A DNA stretch of 64,000 nt. It comes from Brevibacillus laterosporus LMG 15441 (GTDB lineage Bacteria > Bacillota > Bacilli > Brevibacillales > Brevibacillaceae). Under the pieces are notes generated by a model. That model did no database searches. It was not told the origin of the DNA and saw nothing but the letters and a program-made list of their open reading frames with translations. Position 1 is the stretch's first letter. Each line of letters begins with the position of its first letter. This document shows, in pieces, positions 25,230 to 33,982 of the stretch. The stretch is taken from assembly GCF_000219535.2 (NCBI RefSeq), contig NZ_CP007806.1, forward strand, positions 2,266,501 to 2,330,500, in the 5' to 3' direction. Made by a program: the position numbers and the translations under genes.

Positions 25230-27956
25230 ATAGCACTTTTAGTCACATTTGTTGGTACTTCACCAATCCCAACGCCAGGGGCTAGTGCCTCGTACAAGAT
25301 TTGGTCATACAAAATCGAAGGTAACGGACAAGAGATATCAACGGGGCAGCGGTGGGCTCTCGCCCTTCCAGGTAACGTAAATGTACAAGATCCAAGCCTC
25401 TTCCCTGATGTATCTGAACTGGTTGGAACATTTGTTACACCTGATCCATCGTCAGGTATTCAGTATATAGGGCGTACAGCGAGCTCTACCAATAGTCTAA
25501 CTATCGCGTTCGTTGCACCGGCCCGTACATCCTCCGGTAAGGTGCTCCTTTACAAGTCCACCCCCGGCGAAAACTGGGTATCTGTGGCCTTCTCTGCCAT
25601 GCCAAACGGTACGACAAGCCATGGACAAAACATAACACTTCCTGCTCCTGGTGCCCCAGTATACACAGGCCGGCCTGTGTATGACTTCTCGGGTACCCTG
25701 CCGTATGCCAGTGAGTTATTCGGCGTATACCAGCCCTTAGCTGGGTGGTTCAGCTTGCTATCAGCACTTTCGACCGCTGCATTGTATCCTAAGTCAGTGT
25801 TATCGAAGCTAAGTCCGGAGCAGTTTCACGGAGAAAGCGCTCAGACTCTGAATAATGAGGCATTGGCTACACTTGCAGAGCAATACGAGGCCGCTCCAAC
25901 CGGCGTGCTGTCTCCGGTGGGATTAGTAAACCTTTTTCGGGAGTACTTTTTCGAATTTGATACCTTCCTTGGAAAACCTGCGGGTCATATCTGGGTCAGC
26001 CCCGGTGGTACCGTAGAGGTGGTCGAAACCAGTACCCGACGGACGTTAGTTGAAAAGTTGGCCGAGCAGTCAGAGGAGATTTCCCGTAAGACAGAGGAGA
26101 GCTTCACTGAACAGGACGATGTCGCGGACGCGGTCAAAGAAGAAAACTCCAACGACACTAAACTTGGTGTCAGCGCTACTGGGGGTGTGAACGCTAAGAT
26201 CTACCATGCTGATGTGAGTGCAAGTTTTAGTACCCAAAACACCGTAAAGCGGGCCTCGGAGGCAATGCACAAACGTACTAGGACACAAACTGCCAAGGTT
26301 ACCAGTGAAATCAAGCGAAATTTCAGGACCAGTTTCAAAACGGTAACCGAAACTATGGACACCTCCAGCCGACGTTATATCCTCCAGAACAATACCCCCG
26401 ATCTAGTTAACTACGAACTCAGGCGAAAGATGCGCAAGGTGGGCGTACAACTACAACATGTCGGTACGCGTTTTTGTTGGCAGGTGTACATTGGCGATCC
26501 AGGTAAAAGCCTTGGACTTGGAGATATGGTTCATGTGGTGGAAGCTCCGGATCTTACCGCTATTAGAAAACCGGAGAAATTACCGTATCCAGTGAACAAA
26601 GAGATTCCCTTCCACTTCGAAATCCCATTCCTTCATGACAAAGGACCGGACGATGAAGCTGAGGAAACGTATACACCACATCCTGACAATCCCTGCCGTG
26701 GAGTGAATCCCAGTACGACAGGTCATGACGATACGATTCAGTTCTGCTTCGAGAAGCAACTGCCCCCACCGCCGCCAGGTTATGTACATAGTAAAATTGT
26801 TTCTGTAGACCATCATGGAGCTCAGGTTCAATATTTTTATCAATTAGTCCCTTCTTCTGATCCGGTAAAGCCCCTTATCAAGGTGCAATTTACTTACGCG
26901 AATTTTCAGGGCAGGAAGTCTCTTCCTTTCGATTTTGTCCTGCTCTACATTCCAACGGACGAGGCGAAGGCGGAGGTGGATAAACTCAACTTAGAAGCAG
27001 AGACTGCTTATAAGAAGGAGGTTGCACGATTACAACACGAAGCTTATGGCAAGGCTGTCCGCGAACGACTTCGGCTGGTTAGTTCAATACGCCCCCGTCC
27101 TCCCGAGGATCTTCGTAGCGAGGAGCGCCGATCCGTGTTTCGCAATCTTATTCGAAGGCTGGAGGAACTTGGGCATTACCCCCAGAATCCTCAACAACTT
27201 CCTTTCCTGGAATCGGAGCAAATTCAACAGTTTTTTGATGTGGACGAGATGCTATATTTCGTCGCCCCTGATTATTGGCAGCCCGGTCCAGTATCTCCCC
27301 CTCCACCTACTCAAAACAGCGTAGGCAGATATCCAGTTCCGCCTTTTGAGGAGGAGCCGCCGGCAGGAACTACGTCTCTGCCTCTCGCTGGACAGACCGT
27401 GGCAGGATGGTACTCCAGAGCAGAGGAATACAAAGTAATAAATGGACAGGAGTTTCCTCCATCTGAGTGGCGGGTGGATTACCTTATCACCGAGCAGACA
27501 CAGCCTGCACCGATGGGAAGTTCGCTTGGGTGGCTGATTCAAATAGACGGTGATGAGCGACGGAATGAATTTCTCAACTCTGCATGGGTAAAAGCCATTC
27601 TTCCAATTCGGCCTGGACAAGAAATAGCCGCTCTTTCTTGGCTTACTAAGGTTGAAGGAGTGACTGCACTTGGCCTTCCTTACCCATACCAACCAGGAGA
27701 CCCAGACATTTTCCAAGGAAAGAAAGTCGGCGAGGTTCTAAAAATCCTTGCAGAACAACTTCAAGTAGCAAATACGGACGTATCCAAGACTTTGGCATCG
27801 GAAAAGGTCTTCGAAACCGGTTTTGACCCCTTAGCCGGTGGCTTTCGGCCAGCTGAGCCCTACGAGGTATTTGACCAATGGATAGAGATTCTGCCAACCG
27901 ATCAGGTGGCTGCCGTGGCTGTTCGCTACGACCCTAAGACTGGACAGCAAATTTAA
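25230..27956 (+). CDS. Large protein of unknown function, probable ATA start
   Basis: The first conventional start in this frame is GTG 25542, but the frame is open without stops back to 25200. AGAAGGAG (25214-25221) is followed after 8 nt by ATA at 25230, opening ALLVTFVGTSPIPTPGASAS. From ATA the protein has 908 residues; from GTG 804. No signal peptide is evident. Residues 1-250 look beta-rich. A charged helical stretch follows near residues 275-390, including EKLAEQSEEISRKTEES. Two polyproline runs (QLPPPPPGY and SPPPPT) lie in the second half. I do not recognise a family. GC content is visibly above that of neighbours, suggesting transfer. The partner gene follows after 18 bp. Confidence 0.7.
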   Translation: MALLVTFVGTSPIPTPGASASYKIWSYKIEGNGQEISTGQRWALALPGNVNVQDPSLFPDVSELVGTFVTPDPSSGIQYIGRTASSTNSLTIAFVAPARTSSGKVLLYKSTPGENWVSVAFSAMPNGTTSHGQNITLPAPGAPVYTGRPVYDFSGTLPYASELFGVYQPLAGWFSLLSALSTAALYPKSVLSKLSPEQFHGESAQTLNNEALATLAEQYEAAPTGVLSPVGLVNLFREYFFEFDTFLGKPAGHIWVSPGGTVEVVETSTRRTLVEKLAEQSEEISRKTEESFTEQDDVADAVKEENSNDTKLGVSATGGVNAKIYHADVSASFSTQNTVKRASEAMHKRTRTQTAKVTSEIKRNFRTSFKTVTETMDTSSRRYILQNNTPDLVNYELRRKMRKVGVQLQHVGTRFCWQVYIGDPGKSLGLGDMVHVVEAPDLTAIRKPEKLPYPVNKEIPFHFEIPFLHDKGPDDEAEETYTPHPDNPCRGVNPSTTGHDDTIQFCFEKQLPPPPPGYVHSKIVSVDHHGAQVQYFYQLVPSSDPVKPLIKVQFTYANFQGRKSLPFDFVLLYIPTDEAKAEVDKLNLEAETAYKKEVARLQHEAYGKAVRERLRLVSSIRPRPPEDLRSEERRSVFRNLIRRLEELGHYPQNPQQLPFLESEQIQQFFDVDEMLYFVAPDYWQPGPVSPPPPTQNSVGRYPVPPFEEEPPAGTTSLPLAGQTVAGWYSRAEEYKVINGQEFPPSEWRVDYLITEQTQPAPMGSSLGWLIQIDGDERRNEFLNSAWVKAILPIRPGQEIAALSWLTKVEGVTALGLPYPYQPGDPDIFQGKKVGEVLKILAEQLQVANTDVSKTLASEKVFETGFDPLAGGFRPAEPYEVFDQWIEILPTDQVAAVAVRYDPKTGQQI

Positions 27957-27974
27957 AGAAAAGGTGTTGGAACT

Positions 27975-29252
27975 ATGACATCGCGCAATACACCTGGATC
28001 ACTGATCTTGGATGCCTTTTATGTCGACGAGTTCGGCGTTCAAAATGCTTCCCACAACATAGATTCTAGAATGCCTAGAGGCACTCCGCTTCTACATAAG
28101 AATAAATTTACTTCGGTTCATCCACTACGTGGAGGGGGAGTTATAGAGTTCGCTGAGTCAGTACGAATGCCCGATGTTACCAACAAGGCTAACCCTAGGC
28201 ACAATCCTAGTCTTACAGGTCAATGGGTGCAGACCAACATCCCCAGTGGCCATCGAGACACTCATCCAGTGTGGCTTTTCCTCTCAGCATCGACTCTGAT
28301 ACGCGCCAGGGAGCTAAGAAGCGACCAGCCATGGGATACACCAATCCGAGTCTCCATTCTGTATGCAGTCGGTTTCGAGATGAACCGTCACGGGCTTCGG
28401 TCCGCAATAGCCACTCATCCCGAGCCATCAGCGCTGGTCGTGGTGCCTGGCATTGAACCCCCCTTACCTCGTTGGGGGGTTGGTATTAACGATTCGGATC
28501 TGATGAATCTGCTTAAATCTGCAGTCAGTCGACCTGTGACATACAATACAAAGGTGATGGCTGCCTATAGTACCGGTGCCAACGGCCTCAATCAGACTCT
28601 GTTGCACAATTTGATTGACGTGAGCCAGGTTGAGCGGATTATCTTCTATGACTGCCTATATGAAAAGGTTAGTGGAAACACAGCGGAGGCGCTTAATGCT
28701 GCGAGGCGCAGGGCAGGTCCAAGCTTGAAAATTATTGCTTATAAATGCACCAAGAATGGAAATAGCCTAGACAGTAGTTTCAATCTTTCTGTGGTCAGGA
28801 AAAACCCCGGACTTATTCGCTCGGATGGAGTTGTCGACCTATCCTATATGACTGCTAGTGTCTTCCCAGCTTACTCCGCCCTAATTACTTTTCGGGCCCT
28901 CGAGAGTGGCATCGCCGATGGCCTAATTACTCTCACTTCTTCGCTTCATACCGCTTTCGACGAGATGAAGCGAATTGTACCGGCGAGAGGTAAGGTAGTA
29001 AGCCAGTCCAACACTTGGAGTTACGTCTTCGGGGGCTCTCCGCCATCGGACAAGGTGCTTCTTTCTAGTTGGTACAAAGATAACGAGAGGGTTATAAAGC
29101 AATTTTATAGTCATCTGGGCTCAATAACGAAATCGGGTAGTATTCGTGAATTAATCTGGGGCAACCAGTTGCCCGGTTGGTCTGGAGGAGACGGAGAAGA
29201 AAACCACGACCTGCTACTTCCTGACTTTGCTTGGGAATACTTGACACCATGA
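27975..29252 (+). CDS. Putative alpha/beta-hydrolase-like protein of unknown function
   Basis: 425 residues, in operon with the gene ending at 27956. ATG has AAAGGTG upstream. The stretch VMAAYSTGANGLNQTLLHN around Ser199 resembles a nucleophile elbow (A-Y-S-T-G instead of G-x-S-x-G). Asp226 in IIFYDCLYE and His411 in GEENHDLLLP are candidates for the rest of a triad. The N-terminal 100 residues are unlike known hydrolases. There is no signal peptide. Composition is GC-rich like its partner. A lipase, esterase or peptidase role is inferred from the motif only. Confidence 0.6.
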   Translation: MTSRNTPGSLILDAFYVDEFGVQNASHNIDSRMPRGTPLLHKNKFTSVHPLRGGGVIEFAESVRMPDVTNKANPRHNPSLTGQWVQTNIPSGHRDTHPVWLFLSASTLIRARELRSDQPWDTPIRVSILYAVGFEMNRHGLRSAIATHPEPSALVVVPGIEPPLPRWGVGINDSDLMNLLKSAVSRPVTYNTKVMAAYSTGANGLNQTLLHNLIDVSQVERIIFYDCLYEKVSGNTAEALNAARRRAGPSLKIIAYKCTKNGNSLDSSFNLSVVRKNPGLIRSDGVVDLSYMTASVFPAYSALITFRALESGIADGLITLTSSLHTAFDEMKRIVPARGKVVSQSNTWSYVFGGSPPSDKVLLSSWYKDNERVIKQFYSHLGSITKSGSIRELIWGNQLPGWSGGDGEENHDLLLPDFAWEYLTP

Positions 29253-29313
29253 CAACCCTGGCTCTGGAATCCTGAGAAACGTATTACATAAGAAGAGTTT
29301 GTCCACAGTCTGT

Positions 29314-29343
29314 GAGGGATGGAAGATACCGTCCCTCTTTTGC
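29314..29343 (+). terminator. Terminator closing the GC-rich cassette
   Basis: GAGGGATGG (29314-29322) pairs with CCGTCCCTC (29329-29337) with one mismatch, followed by TTTTGCTTTT. It lies about 60 bp after the hydrolase-like gene. Confidence 0.7.
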
Positions 29344-29483
29344 TTTTAAGATTAGTGTTTGAAATTACCCCCCAAAAAAATAAATTCAAAAACAAAACAT
29401 TCTAATATTACCAGTGATTAGAATAACCTAAAATACAACTAGCTTATCGATTCCTAGAAACCATTTATTGGAGAGGTTTTATT

Positions 29484-29963
29484 TTGAAATTATCTATTCT
29501 TGGAATTTCTTCTTCAGCGTTTGCTTACGGTGACGCTAGAGAGCCAGACAGCCAGACAGCTCCTCTTCACCTAATATCTTTTATGGGATTGGAGATAGTT
29601 TGAAGGTACAATTTCAAAGCAAGAAAGCGGAATGGATTTTGATTATTTCAAATGGACTAATTATACTGGGGAAGGAAAGAGTTTTTATGTCAATTTTGAT
29701 ACCTACCAAAACCGTAGCCTAGACTATTTTATTAGTGAATTAGACATTGCAGGTGGAAGTGCTAATAGATTTATAAAGACACTGGACGTGAAATGTGGTA
29801 TGTTTATCTGCCTTCTAATGTGTATATCAAAGCAAAAGTTACTGCCCAGGATGCAATACGTGTTGACCCGAATGTAAAATACATCATAAGTTTGAGTGAA
29901 AGACCTAGGTTCTGGATTTTTCACAAACTAACTAGGATTAACCTCGCAAGATTGACGAAAAAC
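29484..29963 (+). pseudogene. Secreted protein remnant with several frameshifts
   Basis: A TTG start at 29484 behind GGAGAGG opens a short signal-like stretch LSILGISSSAFAYGDA. Coding sense then moves between frames: FYGIGDSLKVQFQSKKAEW, then FDYFKWTNYTGEGKSFYV to FIKTLDV, then REMWYVYLPSNVYIKAK to YIISLSERP. At least three frameshifts are needed to join them. The style suggests an extracellular protein. The IS3 element begins right after. Confidence 0.6.
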
Positions 29964-30064
29964 TCCTTTTGAAAACCCCTGAACTTTTATGAAGTGCACC
30001 CCTTAAAGTAGACATTGGAAAAAGCCCTGAGGTTATCCGATGAACTTTAGGGGGTGTATTTTTC

Positions 30065-30361
30065 ATGGCGGTTAAAGGACAAAAATTTAAAAGTTATCCA
30101 GAATCATTGAAAATAGAAGCCATTCGTTTACACATTGAGGAAAGCTGGACGTACAAACAAATTGTAGAGCATTTGGAAATTCAAGACAAAGATCGCTTAA
30201 AAAAGTGGATGAGAAAGTACAGACAACAGGGTGAGTTTGGACTTCTAGATCGACGCGGACGTCGTGAGGCCTATATTGATCAGGCTAGATATATCCAAAA
30301 ACTGAAGCGCGAGAATGAAATCCTAAAAAAGTGTTTGGAAATCTGGATGCGGGAGGTGTAA
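30065..30361 (+). CDS. IS3-family transposase OrfA
   Basis: A 98-residue helix-turn-helix protein. The DNA-binding part is SLKIEAIRLHIEESWTYKQI and DRLKKWMRKYRQQGEFGLLD. A leucine-zipper-like tail (YIQKLKRENEILKKCLEI) should mediate oligomerisation. The frame overlaps OrfB by about 30 bp. A slippery AAAAAAG at 30325-30331 would allow a -1 frameshift into OrfB to make the OrfAB fusion transposase. Confidence 0.92.
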   Translation: MAVKGQKFKSYPESLKIEAIRLHIEESWTYKQIVEHLEIQDKDRLKKWMRKYRQQGEFGLLDRRGRREAYIDQARYIQKLKRENEILKKCLEIWMREV

Positions 30362-31224
30362 GGAAGAAGTATCGAATTGTGGAGAGCTTGTCTACAATAT
30401 ATCCGATTACTGATGTTTGTAAGTTGTTAGGGGTTTCGAGAAGTGGCTATTACAAGTACCTCTCTACTAGAAACTTGAATAGAGATAAAACAATAAAAAA
30501 ACGGATCAGAACGATCTATGAACAAAGGAAAGGGATATACGGATATCGCCGAATTCAGGCTGAACTGTTACGCCAATTTGGTTGTAGAGTTAATCATAAG
30601 AAAGTATTACGCATCATGCAAAATCTGGGACTTAAATCCATCATTCGCCGTAAACGTGCCTATATGACTACCTATCAAGCAAAGGTATCGGATGGACGTG
30701 TTGCAGATAATTTACTCAAGCGTGATTTTACCGCTCAAGAGCCTAATCAAAAATGGGTAACTGACGTTACCCAATATCGAATTGGTGAGGAACGTATCTA
30801 CCTTTCCGCAATCAAAGATTTATGTACTCATGAGATCATCGCTCATCATATCAGTACTCGAAATGACAATGCGCTTGTACTAGAAACTTTTAGAAAAGCA
30901 TTTGAAATGCAAAAAGACGTGACTGGTTTGATCGTTCACAGCGACCAAGGTTCCCAGTACACGTCCCATGCATACCACGACATGCTGCCTACGGTTAGCG
31001 CCCAAATCAGCATGTCCCGACGAGGAAATTGTCTAGACAATGCCTCGATTGAAAGCTTCTTTTCTCATTTGAAAACCGAAGCCCTATATCCCTATGATAT
31101 ACGAGATCTTCAAGATGCTCAAAGGAGAATTGAAAATTACATTTATTTTTATAACGAAGAACGTCTTCAACTGAAGCTAAATAAACTGACGCCTAGCGAA
31201 TTTAGGCGTCAGTTAACGGCCTAA
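30331..31224 (+). CDS. IS3-family transposase OrfB (DDE catalytic part)
   Basis: The frame spans 297 codons and is reached mainly by frameshifting from OrfA. It contains the HTH_21 segment (GYRRIQAELLRQFGCRVNHK) and the rve integrase core. The three catalytic acids are visible in WVTDVTQY, VHSDQGSQY and NASIESFFSHLKTE. The frame appears intact to its stop, so the element may still be active. It has no strong ribosome binding site of its own. Confidence 0.92.
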   Translation: MFGNLDAGGVRKKYRIVESLSTIYPITDVCKLLGVSRSGYYKYLSTRNLNRDKTIKKRIRTIYEQRKGIYGYRRIQAELLRQFGCRVNHKKVLRIMQNLGLKSIIRRKRAYMTTYQAKVSDGRVADNLLKRDFTAQEPNQKWVTDVTQYRIGEERIYLSAIKDLCTHEIIAHHISTRNDNALVLETFRKAFEMQKDVTGLIVHSDQGSQYTSHAYHDMLPTVSAQISMSRRGNCLDNASIESFFSHLKTEALYPYDIRDLQDAQRRIENYIYFYNEERLQLKLNKLTPSEFRRQLTA

Positions 31225-31452
31225 CGGCCGGGGTTTTTCTTACTGTCTACAAAACGGGGGCTTGACCATTAAAATTCAGGGGTTTTTCAAAAGGATAATT
31301 CCAGCTCACTGAGAGTGGGGAGGAATTGAGTTCCTAAAAAATGAATTATCTATGATTGAAAAGTAGCAAAACAGGTCAGTGACACTTCTAAAATTTCCAT
31401 AATGATTATTAAGTTAATAGCTCCAGTAATCTTACAAGCCCATTTTTAATTG

Positions 31453-31640
31453 CTATCTTGTTACACGATCAACCGCAGCTTTTTGTTGCTCTTCTGATGT
31501 GTGGGTATATGTTTGAGTTGTCGTTATTGCACTATGCCCAAGTTGAGTTTGTAGTGAGGGGAGAGTAGAGTCTGGATTTTCAATATACTTGGAAGCAAAA
31601 CTATGCCGTAATCCATGTGGAGTTAATCCAGGTTTACCAT
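31453..31640 (-). pseudogene. Tyrosine recombinase, C-terminal fragment
   Basis: The minus strand encodes GLTPHGLRHSFASKYIE and TQLGHSAITTTQTYTH, ending at a stop at 31453. This contains the H-x-x-R box, the LGH motif and the catalytic tyrosine of phage-type integrases. Everything upstream of about 31640 is missing. It is a leftover of an integrase gene, probably from a former mobile element at this locus. Confidence 0.78.
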
Positions 31641-31738
31641 AGTGCTAGTAAAGTCATTACGCTTATGGTTGAGGAGGAAAATTGGTATGCAATCTCTTCT
31701 GCTTGCTCTTGTGTAATAATTTCAAATGAATACCCCAT
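31634..31738 (-). pseudogene. GNAT acetyltransferase, N-terminal fragment
   Basis: A start at 31738 behind AGGAGG encodes GYSFEIITQEQAEEIAYQFS, resembling the first 20 residues of RimI/RimJ-like GNAT acetyltransferases. The frame then leaves the family and stops after 34 codons, abutting the integrase fragment. It looks like a deletion joint between two genes. Confidence 0.5.
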
Positions 31739-31813
31739 AATGAGCCTCCTTTTATCACCTAGAACATTTCTTAGTTTAACAAGCTGAGTTTATCATAAGT
31801 GTTTATAAGAATG

Positions 31814-31846
31814 TAAAAAAGCAACTGCTCATAAAGTCAGTTGCTT
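31814..31846 (-). terminator. Terminator of the PRD regulator transcript
   Basis: AAGCAACTG (31819-31827) pairs with CAGTTGCTT (31838-31846). On the minus strand a run of six T follows the stem, as expected for a terminator of the regulator gene that ends at 31914. Confidence 0.75.
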
Positions 31847-31913
31847 CCATTATAAAGGTTTTTGCAGATATACCGTAATAGTCTTACAAAAGAAAATAGC
31901 AGCTTTTAAATAA

Positions 31914-33815
31914 TTAGCTCTCATGTAAAAGCCTCGTCATCTTGTCCATAAAATCCTCATAGTCCTTGGCTTTAATTAGCTCATTGACATTTTTCCATTC
32001 CGATAGAATATTGATTACGCCTTCGAAAAAGGGGCTGAATAATTCGCGCTGATGTTTGTTGATTGAAATCATCACAATGGCTTGCACCTTCTCTTTTCCC
32101 CAATTTACCGGGCGGTCCAGAATCATAATGCAAATACCTGTCTTTTCAGCATCCATATGCATAGAATGTGGAACAGCTACATTGTTGTTAAAGGCAGTGG
32201 AGGACATTCGCTCTCTCTCTAATACAGACTTTCCGTAGTCTTGGGACACATAGCCTTTCTCATAAAGCAGATTCGACATGAATGCAATGTAGGCTTCATC
32301 ACTGTCGAGATATACATTCTTCATAAATAAATCTTTATCAAAATATAAGTCAAGATATTGCTTTAGGCTGCGTATCTTTTTTTGCTTATTTAGTTTGTTT
32401 ATTTGACTTTGAATATATTCATAATCTTCTTCTGTCAGGTAAGGATGAACAAATACAGATGGGACTTGTTCCTTCTGTAAAGGCAGTGTGCTGATGATTA
32501 AGTCTATTTCCTCGAATAAAGCAACCTCACTGGAGTCAGATGAAACTTTAATAATCTCTAAAGAATCATGAAATTTCTTTTCTAGCTTTTGAATCAGTTG
32601 TACTTGCATATCATAGTAGTTAGGACAAATAACTGCACATAAAATCTTCTTTTCTAGGCTTACCTTTCGTTCAAAGTAAGACCCGATATGAAAAGCAATA
32701 TAAGAAATCTCATCCTCCTTAATATGGATGTTTTCCATCAGCTGAATTTGATTGGATATAAAGACAGCCAATTCATAAATGAGAGGATAGGAATGCTTTA
32801 ATTTATGCGTTAAAGGATTTTTAGCCATTTGCTCATTCTTTGCCCGAAAAATTAAATTGCGTATATGGAGCGTGAAATTGACAAAAAATTCATCATCAAG
32901 GATTTCAATAAAATAACGTTCATGTACCTTCTCTAGCAATTTTTTAGAGAGGTTCACATAATGCTCATCGACATAATGATTTAAAGAGCTAGGCGTCAAT
33001 GACTGATAATTAAGCAATGTCGTTTTACTTGATAAAAGCAAAATAAAATTATAGCGCTCCGATTCGTTAAAACGGATACTGTACTGTGCTTCCAGAAAAT
33101 CAGCGATTTTATTGGCGGCTTTTGTTTCAAGATTGCTTTTTAATTTATGGAGATTAGTTGCTTGAATAACCGAGTTGTTATTTTTTATTCGGTCCACGGT
33201 AATAACAAGGTGGAGGAGGATATTATTCATAATATAATCGTTCACATACAAATTATGTTCGCTTAGAATGGAAACGATTTCATTTTTTAGTAAAGAAACA
33301 TCATAATCCGGAAAGGAATCTTGAACAGCTTTTAAGCTTAAAAATTCGTTGGAGGTTTCTTGGGAAATAATAAAGCTCATTAATTTCCGCTTATCGCTCT
33401 CTTCACCTGTTAAAATGAGCATGTCTTTTCTATGGCGGATTTTTAATTGATAGGGCTTAATAATTTTATTTGCATGAACGATGTCATTTTCGATTGAAGA
33501 AACACTTAAAAAAAGTCTATCACCAAGATCAAAGATATTTACCCCTTCCGAGTGTAAAATTAATTCCTTCAATATGACTTTCATACGATCCATGGGAGAA
33601 GTAGGATTATCGTCTGTTTTTACTTGGTTCCTACTTACAAGCTGATATCCTTGGGGAGAGGAAGCGATAATGATTTGATCCTGATTAATTTCGTTAGCAT
33701 ATTTTCTGATGGTTCTTGTGGACACTTTAAAATAATTCGCCAAGCTTGTCGCTGTACACCAATCATTTTTAGATGCTAGGTATTGAATGAAAGCCTCTTT
33801 ACGATCATTTTTCAT
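31914..33815 (-). CDS. PRD-containing PTS transcriptional regulator (LicR/MtlR-like)
   Basis: 633 residues. The order is an N-terminal HTH (about 10-60, with TATSLANYFKVSTRTIRKYA), a second HTH region, PRD1 (about 210-290, with LHLVITVDRIKN), PRD2 (about 310-390, with ISYIAFHIGSYFER), an EIIB-like domain (about 405-480, CAVICPNYYDMQ) and an EIIA-like domain (about 495-633, with VAVPHSMHMD holding the phospho-histidine). Such proteins activate PTS operons when substrate is present and are tuned by phosphorylation. It is divergent from yczE and the PTS-GH1 genes, which should be its targets. A palindrome lies in the shared spacer. Confidence 0.92.
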   Translation of the reverse strand: MKNDRKEAFIQYLASKNDWCTATSLANYFKVSTRTIRKYANEINQDQIIIASSPQGYQLVSRNQVKTDDNPTSPMDRMKVILKELILHSEGVNIFDLGDRLFLSVSSIENDIVHANKIIKPYQLKIRHRKDMLILTGEESDKRKLMSFIISQETSNEFLSLKAVQDSFPDYDVSLLKNEIVSILSEHNLYVNDYIMNNILLHLVITVDRIKNNNSVIQATNLHKLKSNLETKAANKIADFLEAQYSIRFNESERYNFILLLSSKTTLLNYQSLTPSSLNHYVDEHYVNLSKKLLEKVHERYFIEILDDEFFVNFTLHIRNLIFRAKNEQMAKNPLTHKLKHSYPLIYELAVFISNQIQLMENIHIKEDEISYIAFHIGSYFERKVSLEKKILCAVICPNYYDMQVQLIQKLEKKFHDSLEIIKVSSDSSEVALFEEIDLIISTLPLQKEQVPSVFVHPYLTEEDYEYIQSQINKLNKQKKIRSLKQYLDLYFDKDLFMKNVYLDSDEAYIAFMSNLLYEKGYVSQDYGKSVLERERMSSTAFNNNVAVPHSMHMDAEKTGICIMILDRPVNWGKEKVQAIVMISINKHQRELFSPFFEGVINILSEWKNVNELIKAKDYEDFMDKMTRLLHES

Positions 33816-33886
33816 AACAGAGCTCCTTATATGAAAGATATAGGGTTCCTCATTTTATTATAAAAAAAGAATAATATGCATTCGAA

Positions 33887-33920
33887 TAAAAAAAGTTCCT
33901 ACAGATAGGAACTTTTTTTA
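33887..33920. promoter_or_regulatory. Long palindrome between the PRD regulator and yczE
   Basis: A 15-bp perfect inverted repeat with core GTTCCTA-CAGA-TAGGAAC, flanked by seven A and seven T. It sits between two divergent starts, where a terminator serves no obvious gene. The same core recurs at 34669-34686 ahead of the PTS genes, followed in both by T-rich sequence and GTTGG. It could be an operator of the divergent regulator, or a leader hairpin. Confidence 0.5.
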
Positions 33921-33982
33921 GTTGGTTCCTTCAGAGGAAAGATGAAATACTTTCATACAAATGAACGCTAAATGAGGGAACT

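Larger units (their letters stand above)
29964..31295 (+). mobile_element. IS3-family insertion sequence (IS150-like group)
   Basis: About 1.33 kb. Terminal inverted repeats are seen at 29964-29988 and 31271-31295, nearly identical over 25 nt with one shifted base. They contain TTTTGAAAA and CCCCTGAA. Inside are two overlapping frames for a helix-turn-helix OrfA and a DDE OrfB, joined by a slippery A6G run. A perfect 12-bp hairpin (31184-31195 with 31203-31214) lies at the end of orfB. No clear target duplication was found, and exact ends could be inset to TGAAAA. Confidence 0.88.

Noticed and set aside
26070-27897. Several long minus-strand frames inside the GC-rich cassette
   Set aside because: They are shadows of the high-GC plus-strand genes, without ribosome binding sites or family likeness.
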